Below, piece by piece: positions 9,059-18,949 of a DNA stretch of 64,000 nucleotides. Numbering within the stretch: position 1 is the first letter of the stretch; the number at the start of each line of letters is the position of its first letter. The position numbers and the translations under genes are program-made. Under the pieces are notes generated by a model. That model had not been told where the DNA came from. It searched no databases and saw only the letters and a list, made by a program, of their open reading frames with translations. Source of the DNA: Bacillus sp. sid0103 (GTDB taxonomy: Bacteria > Bacillota > Bacilli > Bacillales_B > DSM-18226); assembly GCF_019219025.1 (NCBI RefSeq), contig NZ_JAHUWN010000002.1:359535-423534 (forward strand). Reading direction: 5' to 3'.

Positions 9059-12000
9059 TCACATCAAATCAGATGAAACTGCACTGCTACTGAGTTTCTG
9101 CTTTTTTACTTTCCTGAAATGGAACAGTTCGTAGAACGTCGGAATGACAATCAGTGTCAGTAATGTAGACACAATCAGTCCAAAAATAACTACGACGGCA
9201 AGGCCTTTAGAAACAAGATTCATGCTCATGCCAGATTCGTGCGTGAATAGTAACGGAACCATCGCAAAAACGGTGGCGAGCGCTGTCATCAAGATTGGAC
9301 GGAGGCGAACGCTTCCTGCTTCCATAATGGCTTCCCTGATGGTCATGCTAGTTTCGTTATGGCGGATTCGGTCCACCAGAACAATGGCATTGGTCACGAC
9401 GATTCCCACGAGCATCAGCATGCCGATTCCGGACGAAATGTCGATGCTGGATTTTGATACTACTAATCCTAAAAGAGATCCAATTGCGGCAAGTGGCAGG
9501 GTTAATAATATAGCAATACTTGCCCGGAAAGATTTTAAGGTTACTAGCAGAATCATAAACACAATACCGATTGAGAACAAGGCGAGCTTCGCAAGTTCCT
9601 GTAAATCATCAGAGGACTGCATGGCAGAACCGGTGATTTCCGCGCTGGTTTCATCGCCGAATGTGTTGTCTTTTTCCCAAACTACTAATTGTTTTTTAAT
9701 TTCGCCTGTCACATCCACCATTTTCTTCGGATCGACAGCAGCGCTTACCTGAAGATAATGATGCCCGTCTTTGGAATAAAGGGTGCCCGGCTGATTGGAT
9801 TCTTCAATTTTAGCAATCTCTGACAACTGAACCGGTCCATCCGTCGTCATCAATTGCAGCTGTTTCAAATCATCTGCCGTTTTAATTTCTTTAAGCGCCC
9901 CGAGTTTTACCATCGTGGTCCGACCATCAATTTTCACGCTTCCAATCACGGCCGGGTCGATCATACTATGAAGCGACTGGGCAATTTCTTGTGCGTTTGA
10001 AAGGGTTGGGTTCACTGTAATGGTCACGGTTGGCTTTTTATCTTCATCATTGGTTTCCACCTTTTGAACGCCATCAATGCTCGTGAATTTTTTCTTGATT
10101 TTATCCGCTGCTGATTTTATGTCATCCTCATTTTTTCCGATGACATCCACGGATACCTTGGTTGTTTTCTCTCCCATGAGTCCAGCGGTGCTGGCCGTTA
10201 ACTCTGCTCCTGGGAATTGATCTTTTTCCTTGCGCAGATCCTGAACGATTTTAGCAGAATCCGCTCCTTCTTTCAAAAAGACCATAAACTGGACTTGGTT
10301 CGCATCCTGAAGTTCGCCGAACTGTGCCGCATCGGCATTATTTCCGACTTGGACGATGTGATTTTTGACCCCGTCTGCTTTTGAAAGGATCGTTTCCATT
10401 CTTGTTAATCCGTCTTCGATATCCTTAAATTGGGTTCCATTTTGATAGCGTAGCAGCAACGATATAGGCGCTGTCTTTTTGGTCGACCGAGCCTTTTGGC
10501 ATGGTGGCAAAAAGTCCAATCGAGCTAATGACCACGACAACCGAGATGAGGATCGGCAGCCATTTATGGTTGAGTGACCAGCGCAGAACAGACGGATAGA
10601 ACGAACCGTTTTTGTGTTCTTTGACCTTCACTTTTTTCATCATTCGTCCGCTGAGCGCTGGAACAACGGTCAGAGAAACCAGCAAGGAAGAAAGCAGTGA
10701 ACAAGTAATCGTAATCGCAAATGGCGCAATTAAATCTCTTAAACTACCAGAAGCAAGCATCATCGGAAGAAACACTGCTACCGTGGTAAGAGTAGATGAC
10801 GTAATGGCAGCCGCCACTTCTTTTACAGCTTCCACAATAAAGGCTGGTGTCAGCTCATTGCCCCGTTTTCTTCTGTAAATGTTCTCGACTACCACAATAC
10901 TGTCATCCACGAGCCGCCCGACCGATACCGCGATTCCGCCTAGGGTCAGGATGTTCAGAGTTACACCAAAGAAAGACAGTAAAATCATCGTGATGCAGAG
11001 AGAAAGCGGGATGCTGACAATCGTGATGAGTGTCATGCGGAAGCTTTTCAGGAACAGCCAGATAATCAATGTGGCAAATAAAGCCCCTGTCAGTACTTCT
11101 CGTGTCATCGAATTAATCGAATCAAGGACCGTATCCGCTAAATTAATAAACACTGTGGCGGTCAGCGTTCCTTTATAATCCTCGTTAATCTTCTTGGCAG
11201 CATCAGCTACTCCCTTGCCCACCGTTACCGCATTACTGGTTGAATCCTTCTGTGCAATGACTTCGATGAAATTCTTCCCATTCATATGCGTAATGCTGGT
11301 CGTATCCTTTTCCATTGTCACGTCAGCTACATCTTTCAGCTTAGTGGCTGCGTTCAACTGAAGGTTTTGCACATCCTCAAGGCTCTCCATTTTTCCTGTC
11401 ACGATAATGCTCGTCGCCTCGTTTTCCAAGGTTTGTTCTCCAACAGCGACCGATGCATTTCTTCCTTGGAGGATGGTATACAGTTTTTCGAGAGAGATTT
11501 TGGCAGCGGCAAGTTTGGCCGGGTCTACCTTAATCATGACCTGTTGGTCTTTGCCTCCGTAGGTCATGACATTACCAACGCCCTTGATGCCTTTTAGCAC
11601 CGGAAGGATTTCGTTTTCGACGAGATTCAATTCCTTGTTCCCGATTTCCTGATCAAAGGAAAGTCCTATGTACACGACTGGAATCTGGGATGTATTGAGT
11701 AGCACAACATACGGTTTCATAACTCCAGGTGGCAGATTAACCGTCGAGATGTTTTCTTGAATCTGCTGCTTGGCTTCTTTCAGATTTGTGCCGGATTCAA
11801 ATGTCACCGTCATCTGAGAAAAGTTGTTGCCCGTTTCCGCCACGACATTTCGTTTCCCTTTGATACCGGTTAATACCTTCTCAATGGGCTGTGTGACCTG
11901 TTCATCCATACTAACTGCGTCCATGCCGTTACCTACCACCGAAATCGTCACATACGGCTGGTCTGCTGACGGCATGAGTTCCATCGGGATATTCGTGTAA

Positions 12001-12086
12001 CTGAAAATCCCAAAAATTAAGGAGGCAATCACAGAAAAAACGAGAGCCGCTCTATTCCGCAATGCCCATTTAGTGAACCAAGTCAT
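9059..12086 (-). pseudogene. swrC: SwrC/AcrB-type RND efflux transporter interrupted by a frameshift
   Basis: Two overlapping leftward frames together make one RND transporter of ~1000 residues, close to the ~1060 of B. subtilis SwrC. The N-terminal part starts at ATG 12086 (GGAGG upstream). It contains the first membrane helix, periplasmic-type loops, the helix block with GRLVDDSIVVVENIYRR, and ends at the stop near 10425 after a false tail SKWNPI. The C-terminal frame (to 9059) resumes at RYQNGTQFKD and carries the second RND repeat with GIVVTNAIVLVDRIR. The frames swap near 10445-10452, where one extra base (or two missing) is implied. No membrane-fusion protein gene is adjacent. RND proteins of this type export surfactin-like amphiphiles or other toxic compounds. 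Either the gene is dead or this is a sequencing error; both halves are otherwise well preserved. Confidence 0.85.
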
Positions 12087-12240
12087 AAATAACCTCCAAA
12101 TATATAAATTTGTCAAACTAGGAAAATTATACCTCTCACCACAATGTTTTACATCATAAATTTTGGAAATTTATATAAAAATTACAATATTGTAATCTTT
12201 CCTTCATCTTGGAACACTAACTTGTACCCGTGAACAAGGT

Positions 12241-12500
12241 CCTATGTGAATAAAGCCTGGATTCAGACAAGAACTCGTGTTTTTCTTCTGATCCTGTCCG
12301 AATAAGACCTGTATTCAGACAGGATCAGGTTGTTTTCCCCTAACCCTGTCCGAACAGGACCTACATTCGGACAGGTTCTCGTGTTTTTCGCCTAATCCTG
12401 TCCGAATAGGACACACATTCGGACAGGTTCTCGCTTTTATCTCCCCAACCTGTCCGAATAGAACCTGCATTAAAAGCTGCCAACCACATATGCGTCACAA
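12241..12500. repeat. 52-bp tandem array, about five units, palindromic
   Basis: Units start at 12241 (degenerate), 12293, 12345, 12397 and 12449, exactly 52 apart. Each contains CCTGTCCGAAT, ~9 bases, ATTCGGACAGG (strong hairpin) and then a T-rich tail. The sequence is unrelated to the array at 7.3 kb, but the unit length is identical. The last unit loses its right arm near 12475. Confidence 0.9.
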
Positions 12501-12509
12501 TGCCTAATA

Positions 12510-12553
12510 AAAAAAGAGGGAGTTACAAAATTCATTGTAACTCCCTCTTTTTT
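12510..12553 (-). terminator. Intrinsic terminator after the diguanylate cyclase gene
   Basis: Perfect 19-bp arms (core GAGGGAGTTACAA) with a 6-base loop, flanked by A6 and T6. It lies 23 bases past the leftward stop codon, and its symmetry would also stop rightward transcription. Confidence 0.9.
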
Positions 12554-12575
12554 CCCCGATGTGTCTAAGCAAGGT

Positions 12576-14123
12576 TTACACACCTGTATAAACCTGCACT
12601 TGATTCCGTCCCTCTCGCTTTGCTGAATATAATCCTTTATCCGCTTTATTCAGAAGCTGATAAAGTGTTTCCTCTGGTTCTTTCGTTGCTTCAGCCACTC
12701 CACTGCTTAATGTAACAGAAATAACTCCTTCACTAGAAAGTAGCGGCTGTGTCTCTACTTCCCTACGCAGCTGATTTGCCAATGCTTCCCCCTCTAATCC
12801 TGTACATCCCTTCAGTGCCAGAACAAATTCTTCCCCGCCATAGCGAGCAAATAGCATGCCTTCCTTCAATTGAGATTGGCAAACCTTTACCACATGCTTA
12901 AGCAATTGATCCCCCACATCATGACCATAGGTATCATTCACTTTTTTAAAATAATCAATATCGATCAAAATGATGGTAAATGGCGTTGAATCCTTTATTG
13001 CCCCAGCAAACTCTTGCTCACATTTTTGAAAAAATGCTCGGCGATTAAAAATTTGTGTAAGCTCATCATAATAAGCTTGATGCTCTAATTCCAGCTGCAA
13101 CCTTTTTAGCTCCGTGATATCAGTAAAAATTATGAGTAGACCTTTAGCATGGTGCAAGGATGAAGTTCGAACCTGATAGATCTGCTTCGAATGATCGGCA
13201 GCTAATTGTATTTCCAGAGTGAACGGAGCTGTCTCTAAGTTAGAAGGAAATGTCTCTCCTGATAGTGCAAACCAAACCTTATGAAAGTCCATCCCGAACA
13301 TTGATTTCGTTAATTCCGGAAACATACTCTCACACGCTTGGTTAAACTCTATTAATCGATAGGATTCATCCAACACAATAACCCCATCATTTATACTATT
13401 AAAAATCGCATCTTTAGCAATGGGCATAATTGTAAACATTCGCGATGTATTAATCGACCATAAATATAACAGAGAAGAAAGCCATAAGACCATAGGGACT
13501 GGATCAATCCCTGGAGGTGTAACTCCGATTAAATAAAGAAAAGCTGTTAGCATCGGAACTAGTTGACCGAACAATAAAGAAATGATCTGCGGACGATAAA
13601 CCTTAGCCGTTTCTCTCCAACGAGAAAGGACGAGTAAAAAAGCGACAAACATACAGGAAAAGATGAAAACACCATGAATCATATACCAGATGCCGATTTC
13701 TTGATGTATAAAAGGAAAGCCCAAGACTGGGTCAACTTCAAACACTCGATAATGGAAATGATGAAAATCATTCGTCGCCACCATTATTAAACTAACAAAG
13801 GGGATAAAAAGAAGAGCCATACACCTTTTTTTCGTTATGTTAATCCCTAAATATTGCATGATAAACAATAGCCCTAAAGGCGGAGAAAATGGCATGCCAA
13901 CATATTGAAAGATGGTCCATAACTTGATTTGCTCAAGTGTCGTAGCCATTAACCCGAAAGCAGAAGCAAAACAATAAATGGTAATGGACGCAGTATAAAC
14001 AATAAAAAAACGAGCGATATTCGTATAATGATGGCGCTTTACAAATACGTTTAAGCATAAATACAAATTAAGTACGCCGGATGTACATACAAGCGTAATA
14101 TAAGCTGTCAATTGCGAATTCAC
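12576..14123 (-). CDS. Membrane diguanylate cyclase: 7TM sensor, PAS, GGDEF
   Basis: A 515-residue protein from GTG 14123 (AGAGGT seven bases upstream). Residues ~1-225 hold about seven hydrophobic helices, like the 7TM sensor module of some histidine kinases. Residues ~230-335 form a PAS domain (DGVIVLDESYRLIEFNQACE). Residues ~345-515 form a GGDEF domain with DELTQIFNRRAF, DIDYFKKVNDTYGHDVGD and the active-site loop RYGGEEF, so catalysis (2 GTP to c-di-GMP) should be intact. The position of the inhibitory RxxD I-site upstream of GGEEF reads KEGM, so product inhibition is probably missing. It is monocistronic. Signal and downstream targets are unknown; c-di-GMP control of the polysaccharide synthase at 3.5 kb is possible but is speculation. 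Confidence 0.9.
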   Translation of the reverse strand: MNSQLTAYITLVCTSGVLNLYLCLNVFVKRHHYTNIARFFIVYTASITIYCFASAFGLMATTLEQIKLWTIFQYVGMPFSPPLGLLFIMQYLGINITKKRCMALLFIPFVSLIMVATNDFHHFHYRVFEVDPVLGFPFIHQEIGIWYMIHGVFIFSCMFVAFLLVLSRWRETAKVYRPQIISLLFGQLVPMLTAFLYLIGVTPPGIDPVPMVLWLSSLLYLWSINTSRMFTIMPIAKDAIFNSINDGVIVLDESYRLIEFNQACESMFPELTKSMFGMDFHKVWFALSGETFPSNLETAPFTLEIQLAADHSKQIYQVRTSSLHHAKGLLIIFTDITELKRLQLELEHQAYYDELTQIFNRRAFFQKCEQEFAGAIKDSTPFTIILIDIDYFKKVNDTYGHDVGDQLLKHVVKVCQSQLKEGMLFARYGGEEFVLALKGCTGLEGEALANQLRREVETQPLLSSEGVISVTLSSGVAEATKEPEETLYQLLNKADKGLYSAKREGRNQVQVYTGV

Positions 14124-14172
14124 GATTTGATACCTCTTAATACTTTTTATAGGTTACGATTTTCGAATAATC

Positions 14173-14457
14173 TTAGCGGATCCCCACGAATTTTTTATGT
14201 TCCTTAATGACAAGCTCAATAAATTTATCGCGCCCCTCTTCACTACTTTTAAGGATTTTAATATTTTCAGGCTTCTTTAAGTAGCGTTTTACCTTGCTGT
14301 TATTCCAAATGATGTAATGATATCGAACATCTTTATGCAATTCGGAAAACCATTCTTCTTCCTTTAATTCCTCTATGTTCTTTTCTAGTTTTGACTTCGG
14401 AGTAGGGATTATTGCCTCTATAATAAAACAAATTAAATCAATTATAAAATCAAACAT
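14173..14457 (-). CDS. Small membrane-anchored hypothetical protein
   Basis: About 94 residues, starting at ATG 14457; AAGGAG is 8 bases upstream, better placed for this ATG than for the in-frame TTG at 14463. The first ~20 residues are hydrophobic (FDFIIDLICFIIEAIIP), suggesting one membrane helix. The rest is charged and probably helical (KLEKNIEELKEEEWFSELH; ...YHYIIWNNSKVKRYLKK...). I do not recognise a family. It lies just upstream of the diguanylate cyclase on the same strand, ~50 bp apart, so read-through into that gene is possible. Confidence 0.6.
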   Translation of the reverse strand: MFDFIIDLICFIIEAIIPTPKSKLEKNIEELKEEEWFSELHKDVRYHYIIWNNSKVKRYLKKPENIKILKSSEEGRDKFIELVIKEHKKFVGIR

Positions 14458-14668
14458 TATCAATACTCCTTATGGATTTTTCCATTTAATGATAGTACTG
14501 GTGTGGGTGAAAGTAAATAGTAGGCCTTGGAGCGAGGTATCCTTAACTGTGCCCCTTTTTTAAAAGAGACTTTGGGAATGAACTCAGCATTCCTTATTGG
14601 AAGGATTTTCTATCTTTTTCATAGAATCTATTAAAACTCGGGGTGTGATATTGAAAGGAGAAATTTGA

Positions 14669-15865
14669 ATGTCTACAAATATGGATGGCATAGGAAGAAC
14701 AGGGCAGGTCACCCTGTCTAAAAAATTTATCTTATTAATGTCACTCGCATGTGGGATGGCGGTAGCGAATCTTTACTATAATCAACCGCTCCTTGCCGAG
14801 ATGGGGCGAACCTTTCATGCGACTGCTCACCAAGTCGGCAACATTGCCATGTATACACAAATCGGCTATGCTGTGGGGATGTTTTTATTTGTACCATTGG
14901 GAGACATGAAGGAACGCAGGCAGCTGATTGCCATTTTGTTATTTGCCGTCACGATTTCCCTCATTGGCGTCGCCACGGCACAAAATCTCCTCTGGATGAA
15001 CATCGCAAGTTTGGCTGTGGGCGTGACAACGGTAGCACCACAAATCATCATTCCTCTCGCAGCACAAATGGCATCTCCTATCGAACGCGGCAAAGTAATA
15101 GGTAGTGTCATGAGTGGGTTGTTCATTGGGATTCTATTAGCAAGAACCGTCTCCGGCCTAATTGGTGGAAGTCTTGGCTGGCGTACCATGTACTGGCTCG
15201 CAGCAGCGATGATGTTAGCGTTAGCGATCATTTTGCGGACATTTCTTCCAAAAAGCTATCCTGAATCAGGTTTATCCTATCCCGGGCTCTATAAGTCCAT
15301 CTGGCAATTAATTGTTACGCAACCGATTTTAAGAGAAGCCTCCTTAATCGGTGCGATGCTGTTTGGCAGTTTTAGCGTATTTTGGACGTCCCTCTCGTTT
15401 TTTCTCGAAGGAGAACCCTATCATTATGGTAGTGAAGTAGCAGGATTATTTGGCTTAGTGGGCATCGTAGGCGTTGCATGTGCACCTGTGGTCGGCCGTT
15501 TGGCAGACCGATTCAACACAAAGACAATGGTGGGCCTATTGATTGGGATCAGCCTGCTATCCTATCTATTCTTCGGTTTATATGGAACATTCTTATGGGG
15601 ATTGTCCCTGGGTGTGGTTCTCTTAGATTTAGGTGTCCAGGGTGCCCAAGTTTCAAATCAAACCCGAATTTACAGCTTAATCCCTGAGGCAAGAAACAGA
15701 TTAAATACCGTTTACATGGTCAGTTATTTTCTGGGCGGTTCACTCGGTTCTACCCTTAGCGGCTATGCATGGAGTTTGTGGAAATGGCAAGGCGTTTGTT
15801 TGACAGGAGGCTTGATGATTCTCATTGCACTGATTGCCTGGGCCACGCATCGTACAAAAAAATAA
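14669..15865 (+). CDS. MFS transporter, sugar/drug efflux type (12 TM)
   Basis: A 398-residue integral membrane protein with about 12 helices. Family marks are NLYYNQPLLAEMGRTF near the first helix, the PLGDMKERR loop between helices 2 and 3, and GRLADRFNTKT at the start of the second half. This fits the arabinose/drug efflux branch of the major facilitator superfamily, proton-driven export; the substrate cannot be named. The start is ATG 14669 with GAAAGGAG upstream. It is monocistronic and converges on pstS, with a shared bidirectional terminator between them. Confidence 0.85.
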   Translation: MSTNMDGIGRTGQVTLSKKFILLMSLACGMAVANLYYNQPLLAEMGRTFHATAHQVGNIAMYTQIGYAVGMFLFVPLGDMKERRQLIAILLFAVTISLIGVATAQNLLWMNIASLAVGVTTVAPQIIIPLAAQMASPIERGKVIGSVMSGLFIGILLARTVSGLIGGSLGWRTMYWLAAAMMLALAIILRTFLPKSYPESGLSYPGLYKSIWQLIVTQPILREASLIGAMLFGSFSVFWTSLSFFLEGEPYHYGSEVAGLFGLVGIVGVACAPVVGRLADRFNTKTMVGLLIGISLLSYLFFGLYGTFLWGLSLGVVLLDLGVQGAQVSNQTRIYSLIPEARNRLNTVYMVSYFLGGSLGSTLSGYAWSLWKWQGVCLTGGLMILIALIAWATHRTKK

Positions 15866-15912
15866 AAAGAAAGGTAGAACGCACCCAAGTCTCGATTTTT
15901 TCCACAATAAAC

Positions 15913-15969
15913 AAAAAAGTACCCAATAGGTAGACCTTTTTTAGGTATCTACACTATCGGGTACTTTTT
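15913..15969. terminator. Bidirectional terminator between MFS gene and pstS
   Basis: Long imperfect stem, AAAAAAGTACCC...GGGTACTTTTT, with an inner AGGTAGACCT/AGGTATCTAC pairing. A run on the left and T run on the right serve both convergent genes. Confidence 0.85.
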
Positions 15970-16000
15970 ACTTTGCACTTACCTTTTTGAACTCTAAAAG

Positions 16001-16930
16001 TTATTTATTAGTTTGATTTCCTTTAGCATCACGCTCAACTTGCATTTTTGTTACAGGAAGGTATCCTTGCTCTTGTAATAAAGTATTTTGGATATCATCT
16101 GACATCATATAATCAAGGAATGCCTTAGCAAGATCTGAAGCCTCACCCTTAGTATATGAGTGTTGGTAAGCCCAAACTGGGAATTTACCTGATTGTACAT
16201 TTTCGGCAGTTGGTTCAACACCGTCAATTGCAAGAGGTGATACAGAGTCATCAGTGAAATATGAGAATGCAAGGTAACCGATCGCACCATCAGTTTCGTT
16301 AATAATCTTTTTAACAGTGTTTGAAGAATCTTCTGTGATTCCCTCAGCTGGTGTAGCACCATCAAGCGCGAATTTATTGAATACTGCACGTGTACCAGAA
16401 GAATCAGGACGGTTTACAAGAACGATCTTTTGGTCTTTTCCGCCAAGTTCTTTCCAGTTAGTGATTTTTCCAGTGAATACTTTGATTAAATCTTCTTTTT
16501 TAATATCTTTAATGCCCACTTTAGGGTTAACAGCAGCAGTCATACCTACAACAGCTACTTTATGGTCAACAAGTTGATCAGCAGGAATTCCTTCTTTTTC
16601 TTCAGCGAATACGTCTGAGTTACCAATCTGTACAGATCCTTCAGCAACTTGTGATAAGCCTGTACCAGATCCCCCAGCATTTACTTGAACATCAACATTT
16701 GGATTCTTAGCCATAAACTCTTCAGCAGCGGCTGCCACTAATGGCTGCATTGCTGATGATCCTGAAATTGTTAATGAACCTGAAAGTTCTTTCTTTTCTT
16801 CAGTATTTGCCGTTGCTTTCTTCGTAGTTCCTTCTGTCTTATCTGTAGATGTAGCGCCTCCACAAGCAGCCATGAATACCATTAATGCTGCAAATAGTGT
16901 AAGTAGGCTTAATTTTTTTAAGCTTTTCAT
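16001..16930 (-). CDS. pstS: Phosphate ABC transporter substrate-binding lipoprotein PstS
   Basis: A 309-residue lipoprotein: signal peptide with lipobox VFMAAC (Cys ~22), a Thr/Glu/Lys linker, then a PBP-like domain. Phosphate-pocket motifs are visible: ISGSSAMQPL, AGGSGTGL and RPDSSGTRAVF. It captures phosphate outside the membrane for the PstCAB permease. The pstC, pstA and pstB genes are not next to it: the downstream neighbour is a convergent MFS gene, so the permease must lie elsewhere. Upstream are three PhoP-type boxes 11 bp apart, so induction under phosphate starvation is expected. It is divergent from a secreted phosphoesterase gene that has its own Pho boxes. Confidence 0.93.
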   Translation of the reverse strand: MKSLKKLSLLTLFAALMVFMAACGGATSTDKTEGTTKKATANTEEKKELSGSLTISGSSAMQPLVAAAAEEFMAKNPNVDVQVNAGGSGTGLSQVAEGSVQIGNSDVFAEEKEGIPADQLVDHKVAVVGMTAAVNPKVGIKDIKKEDLIKVFTGKITNWKELGGKDQKIVLVNRPDSSGTRAVFNKFALDGATPAEGITEDSSNTVKKIINETDGAIGYLAFSYFTDDSVSPLAIDGVEPTAENVQSGKFPVWAYQHSYTKGEASDLAKAFLDYMMSDDIQNTLLQEQGYLPVTKMQVERDAKGNQTNK

Positions 16931-17011
16931 TCGCTTAATTCCCCCTAAGAAGATTGTATGTTTTTTATTTTGCCTAACAGATATAAATATAGGACAAAAG
17001 TATTAATTTGG

Positions 17012-17063
17012 TTTAAAGGAAATGTAAAGGTTTTGTAAATTAGTATTTTTCTCGTTTTGTAAA
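17012..17063 (-). promoter_or_regulatory. PhoP-box cluster for pstS
   Basis: On the minus strand TTTACA (17034-17039), TTTACA (17023-17028) and TTTAAA (17012-17017) are spaced exactly 11 bp, with another TTTACA at 17058-17063. A -10-like TATATT follows before pstS. This matches the Bacillus PhoP pattern of TT(A/T/C)ACA repeats every 11 bp upstream of the -10. Confidence 0.8.
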
Positions 17064-17196
17064 TCGATAGATTAAATGGAATTGGAGGCTAATAGATAAG
17101 GGGTCACTTTCAATTTCATCCATCAAAGGTTAGATTAGATCCTTTCAGTTCTACTTGGTGCTAAAAAATATTATGTTAGATTTTATAAAGAAACTT

Positions 17197-17248
17197 TTTA
17201 CAAAAATAATACACTCTTCAAACAAAATCTTAATACTAATTTCATAAT
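17197..17248 (+). promoter_or_regulatory. PhoP-box cluster and -10 for the PHP phosphoesterase gene
   Basis: TTTACA (17197), AATACA (17208), CAAACA (17219) and TTAATA (17230) are spaced 11 bp, followed by a CATAAT -10 (17243-17248). The first box is perfect and the others are degenerate, but the phasing is exact. Confidence 0.7.
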
Positions 17249-17289
17249 ATTAGTTTGAAAGACTATCAATATTTTTGGGGGATCGGAAA

Positions 17290-18876
17290 ATGTTAAATAA
17301 GTTAAAACCAATAACGGCCTTGGCTCTCAGCCTTACCATTTTGTCTCAAGGTTTGCCGGTGGCTGCAAAAGATACAGAATACAACAACCAGACGAATTCT
17401 GGCGGCCGATGGTTGAGCGGAGAATATCACGCCCATACCGCTCAATCCGACGATGCGGAAGGATCTCAGACGCTTGAAAGGGTACTAGACAACGCCTTTG
17501 ATAAGTATGGGATGGATTGGATGGCCATTTCTGATCACTTGAGAATGTCGTCACGGGATGATGAAGGAAACCCGATTCCTGGAGGGCCCATTCCGCTGTC
17601 TCAGGGAATTATTCAATATCAAGCTCCGAAAATGAAACAACTGCAGGAAGCAGGGAAATATAAAAATAAAATTATCTTTTCGGGATTCGAATGGGACATG
17701 CCTACTTATGAGCATGTCGGCATCGGCATTCTGGGAGACCAGCCAGGAGCAGCGAAAAGTTTAAAAGCTGGAAATCAGTTTGAGTATCTGTTTACAAACC
17801 GGGATGAAAAGATGTTTGATCCGGCAGATACAGTGGTCTGGAAAGCACAGGAACAAAGAGCCTACACAACGGCTCAAGATGCGCGGACAGCCTTAGCATG
17901 GCTTGAAAAAAAGTATAAGAATACTAGTTATGCTATCTTGAACCATCCTTCGAGAAAAAGGGTGTACACTATTTCGGATTTCCGTGACTTTAACAATATC
18001 GCTCCGGATGTCGTGTTTGGCTTTGAAGGCATGCCAGGTAACCAGATGGAGCCCGACAGAGGCGGCTTAAATCTGACAACGCCAGAAAATCGGACATACG
18101 GCGGTTCCGATTACATGCTTGCTAAGGTCGGCGGCATTTGGGATGCGCTTCTCGGGGAAGGACGGCGGTTCTGGAACTTTTCCAACTCGGACTCCCACTT
18201 CGAAATCAGCAATAACCGCCTCTACTCTAGTGGGTACTGGCCTGGCGAGTATTCCAAAAATTATACATGGGTGAACGGTTCTACGATGCAAGATGTCCTG
18301 GATGGCATGAAGTCAGGGAAATCTTTCTCTGTATTTGGGGACTTAATTAACGAACTTGATTTCCATGCTGCGGGCGGCGGCAGCAAAGCAGAAATGGGCG
18401 GAGATCTAAAAGTAAAAGAGGGACAAATGGTTAAACTTACAATCCGATTCAAAAGCCCGAAAAAGAACAACAATGGCGACGCGGTTCAAGTGAATCATGT
18501 CGATCTCATTTCCGGTGAAGTAACAGGGAAAGCCGTACCGGGCACACCTGCTTACAGTAAAAACACCAACGATACGACTAAAGTCATGAAACGTTTCACA
18601 AGCAAAGACTGGAAAACGGATGATCACGGCTACCATGTCATCACTTATAAAGTGAAAGCGAGCAAGGACCAATACTTCCGTCTAAGAGGCACGAATTTAG
18701 GGGTGAATGTCTCAGGAGAAACAAGTAATGGTGAGCCGTTGATCGATCCAATGACTAATATTGAGGACAATGAAACGCGCTTTGCCGAAATCAACAAGCG
18801 AAACTATCAAGACCTATGGTTTTACTCCAACCCTATTTTCATGAGCATACAAAAAGAGAAGGAAGAAAGTAAATAG
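17290..18876 (+). CDS. Secreted PHP-domain phosphoesterase
   Basis: About 528 residues, ATG at 17290 eight bases after GGGGG (an in-frame TTG at 17275 lies before that site and is unlikely). Residues 1-26 are a Sec signal peptide (ALALSLTILSQGLPVAA). The mature protein opens with GEYHAHTAQSDD (HxH metal motif), then AISDH, HPSRKR and SDSHFE, matching a PHP metallohydrolase core over roughly residues 35-330; the last ~170 residues look like a beta-rich accessory domain. PHP proteins hydrolyse phosphoesters with a tri-metal site. With its Pho boxes and neighbours, the inferred job is releasing phosphate from extracellular organic phosphates. The exact substrate is unknown. A strong terminator follows. 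Confidence 0.85.
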   Translation: MLNKLKPITALALSLTILSQGLPVAAKDTEYNNQTNSGGRWLSGEYHAHTAQSDDAEGSQTLERVLDNAFDKYGMDWMAISDHLRMSSRDDEGNPIPGGPIPLSQGIIQYQAPKMKQLQEAGKYKNKIIFSGFEWDMPTYEHVGIGILGDQPGAAKSLKAGNQFEYLFTNRDEKMFDPADTVVWKAQEQRAYTTAQDARTALAWLEKKYKNTSYAILNHPSRKRVYTISDFRDFNNIAPDVVFGFEGMPGNQMEPDRGGLNLTTPENRTYGGSDYMLAKVGGIWDALLGEGRRFWNFSNSDSHFEISNNRLYSSGYWPGEYSKNYTWVNGSTMQDVLDGMKSGKSFSVFGDLINELDFHAAGGGSKAEMGGDLKVKEGQMVKLTIRFKSPKKNNNGDAVQVNHVDLISGEVTGKAVPGTPAYSKNTNDTTKVMKRFTSKDWKTDDHGYHVITYKVKASKDQYFRLRGTNLGVNVSGETSNGEPLIDPMTNIEDNETRFAEINKRNYQDLWFYSNPIFMSIQKEKEESK

Positions 18877-18883
18877 TAAAATC

Positions 18884-18926
18884 AAAAGGGTGTCAGGCAT
18901 CACTAAGTGGTGCCTGACACCCTTTT
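18884..18926. terminator. Bidirectional terminator between convergent phosphoesterase genes
   Basis: AAAAGGGTGTCAGGCA...TGCCTGACACCCTTTT, near-perfect ~20-bp arms around a short loop. A related TGACAGGCACC half-sequence recurs at ~60235. Confidence 0.9.
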
Positions 18927-18949
18927 ACTAATTTTTTAAATTTTTCATT

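Noticed and set aside
9144..9752. 202-residue plus-strand frame
   Set aside because: Antisense shadow of the RND exporter gene.
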